Positions 61,901 through 64,000 of a stretch of DNA of 64,000 nucleotides are shown here, piece by piece. Source of the stretch: Pomacea canaliculata (Eukaryota; Mollusca; Gastropoda; Architaenioglossa; Ampullariidae); assembly GCF_003073045.1 (NCBI RefSeq), contig NC_037594.1, positions 30,678,737 through 30,742,736 on the forward strand. Reading direction: 5' to 3'. Each line of letters starts with the position of its first letter. Position 1 is the first letter of the stretch. Made by a program: the position numbers and the translations under genes. The notes beneath the pieces are model-generated. The model was not told where the DNA came from. It saw only the letters and a program-made list of their open reading frames with translations, and did not search any database.

Positions 61901-64000
61901 AGATAGTCATTAAAAAACAACAGAGCAGACGACTGCTGTACAGAAACAATGACATAAAAGGAAAAATATGTTTCATCTTATCACTCTTCATGTTCACAGT
62001 TGGGTATCTGGACTCAAGACTGAGCAGCTGTGTAATGTCAAAGCAGTAAACATGCCGCTACATAAAGCATTTTATTTTATGCTAATATGTCAAAAAATTT
62101 TGAGTTACATAAATTTTATCATCCTGGGATGCCAAAGGACTCATGAAATAACTGTCAGATTTAAAAAAAAAAAAGACTGAAAGGGAGAAACCTTGTAAAA
62201 GGGATGCCTATGACTCCAGGCACAGGACATCATTGTGCACTCCATTTATACATGCACACATTCTGGAGCAATATTAATCTGCTTACAGTGAAAGCATACT
62301 ATATTACAATAACTTGAAATAGATGTGGAATTGCAGCATGCTTAGAAATTATGTTGAGTGCATTGTGTAATTTGGCAAGAAAGAGGGCTGAATTTTTTGG
62401 GGACGGAATTTAAGCTGATATGGTAAGTCAGAGGTACTGAACTGCACACAAAATCTATCAGTTTCATATCAGCAAAATGCTATAACAATCTGTTACATAC
62501 ACAAAAGCTGTAATGATCTGTTACATACAACCATGGTATGTAGGAACACTAGAACTCTACTTTCTACTTTGCCTAAAGGCTTTGAAAAGAGGGGTGTAAT
62601 CAAACTGCTTTACATATAATACCTTAATGTAAAACTTTAATTATTCTCCAAATGCACTGAATACGACATGTAATAAATTCTTCAGACTAGAAGCTAAAAA
62701 GCAAATCAAACAAACATAATAATTTCATAGTCCCATATCTTTTTGATAAACAGTCCAGGTAATTTAGATTTGCAGAAATAATTTAAAGATAGAGAAATTT
62801 CCACTGTTTGTAACATTTTTCTACAGAATGCTTACAGAATATCAGTGCTAACATATTACAATCTGCCTATTTTTTAAGAACAAAATCAAAGTGCAGCACA
62901 TCACAGACTATCACATTTTCCAAAAGTATTGTGAACAATGACCTCCTAAGCATTACTTTGAAGGAGAGGGGACAAGTACCACCCTCACAAAAATTGGTCA
63001 TATGATCAGTGAAGTTGCAAACACTTACAGAGGTGATGGGGTTACCTTTAACTTAAGTGTTAAGTGGTTTAACAGCTTATTCTACTCTAATCAATACTTA
63101 TTATTCATTAAAATGTGTCAAATCTTGACCTTTTATTGCGCAAGGTAACTTTACATGACAGTAATGCAAGTTCTGATGCAAAAATTATTTTTGACAATAC
63201 CAAATAATTATTAGTGTACATGAAAGTACACATTATACTTCCTGCAAAAGAAATACTGTAGCAGAAGTAAAACATAAATGCAAATGTGTGTAGGAATGCA
63301 ACTTACACACAATGTTCTCTCTTTGTTAGTACATGTTGGTGTGTGTGTGAGAGAGAGAAATAAAAGGGAGAGGGATAAGAAGTGAAGATGACAAATTGTG
63401 AAAATAATGGATTCATTAAATTCCATAAAATCTGGTGAAAGAATCGATTAATATCTGAGTGAAGTTAAAAGCTAGCTGGGGCAATAAGGTGCAAAAGTAC
63501 ACCACGCTGAGGATCAGAAAACAAACTGCATTATGAAGCAGACTTGAGTCTCATATGTATATCTAGTCCTCCTCCGTAAGTAGTCCATTACGCTCCACTG
63601 TCAACTCTCACTGAAACTATTATTAAGTGGCACTTAATAACAATTTTCAAAACAGGTAATTTTAATTCAAAAATAATGCTGCGAATTTGGTAATATCTAT
63701 ATCAGTTAAATATATTGCATCTTCTGTCAAAAATGTCAACATTTAGAAGCAGTGAGTCATCTGTGCTTAAAACCAGTCACTAAACTTTATAGAAAGGACC
63801 ACAAAAGATAGTCTTGAGAAAGAATGACCTCAAGAAAGAAACAGCAAATATAAATCTTTTGGAGTATAATATCACTTTTTGTGCCAACAGAAATTTTTGT
63901 ATGAGTTTCAACGCACATGGATATTCCTTCTTCCAGCCCCAACACAGAATTATATAAATACATATCTGTTCTGAGGTTATAGAAATGACAGCTCTCAATT
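58946..64000. other. AT-rich stretch, no gene seen
   Basis: Open frames are few and without domains; the largest (136 codons, minus, 60,958-61,368) is a low-complexity phenylalanine- and lysine-rich frame. No paired splice sites with coding content were found. It may be intergenic, or the long 3' UTR or intron of a gene outside the window. A short direct repeat around ATCTGTTACATAC occurs at about 62,488-62,528. Confidence 0.5.

Overview
This is eukaryotic nuclear DNA. Genes are split by GT-AG introns, intergenic space is long and AT-rich, and there are many decayed non-LTR retrotransposons, tRNA-derived SINE pieces and short tandem repeats. The reverse-transcriptase relics, the 3' ends of the type GCGC-TATA-AAT followed by ATC repeats, and an interstitial TTAGGG run suggest a lophotrochozoan, most likely a gastropod mollusc. 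That assignment is an inference.

Layout. Bases 1-29,700 hold no complete gene. They contain repeats, a CR1/L2-like reverse-transcriptase relic (7.3-7.6 kb), a long decayed non-LTR element with endonuclease, reverse-transcriptase and RNase H remnants (8.9-11.4 kb), two minisatellites (11.7-12.65 kb), and a few isolated exon-like pieces on either strand. From 29.7 to 35.4 kb there is a retroelement graveyard: two related minus-strand RT fragments flank a plus-strand endonuclease-RT element, followed by a SINE-like piece and an L1/Tx1-like tail. From 36.2 to 38.6 kb there are two plus-strand exons that end in stop codons and one minus-strand first exon, all of unknown family.

Three gene models are well supported, all on the plus strand. 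(1) A six-exon coiled-coil protein of 399 aa with a short hydrophobic N-terminal segment (40,430-43,861); family not recognised. (2) NUBP2, the cytosolic Fe-S assembly P-loop ATPase, seven exons (46,264-49,918). All splice phases agree, but one extra base sits just before the CPxC cysteine motif and would truncate the protein as sequenced. (3) MFSD13A/TMEM180, an MFS-type membrane protein, seven exons (52,124-56,691), about 497 aa. No functional link among the three is visible; they look like ordinary neighbours. The last 5 kb (58.95-64 kb) shows no recognisable exon.

No CRISPR array, operon, rRNA or intact tRNA gene was seen. Nothing in the window clearly amounts to a new biological system. 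The items most worth checking are the NUBP2 indel, the unrecognised coiled-coil gene with an in-frame TGA upstream of its start, and the isolated but splice-consistent exons.
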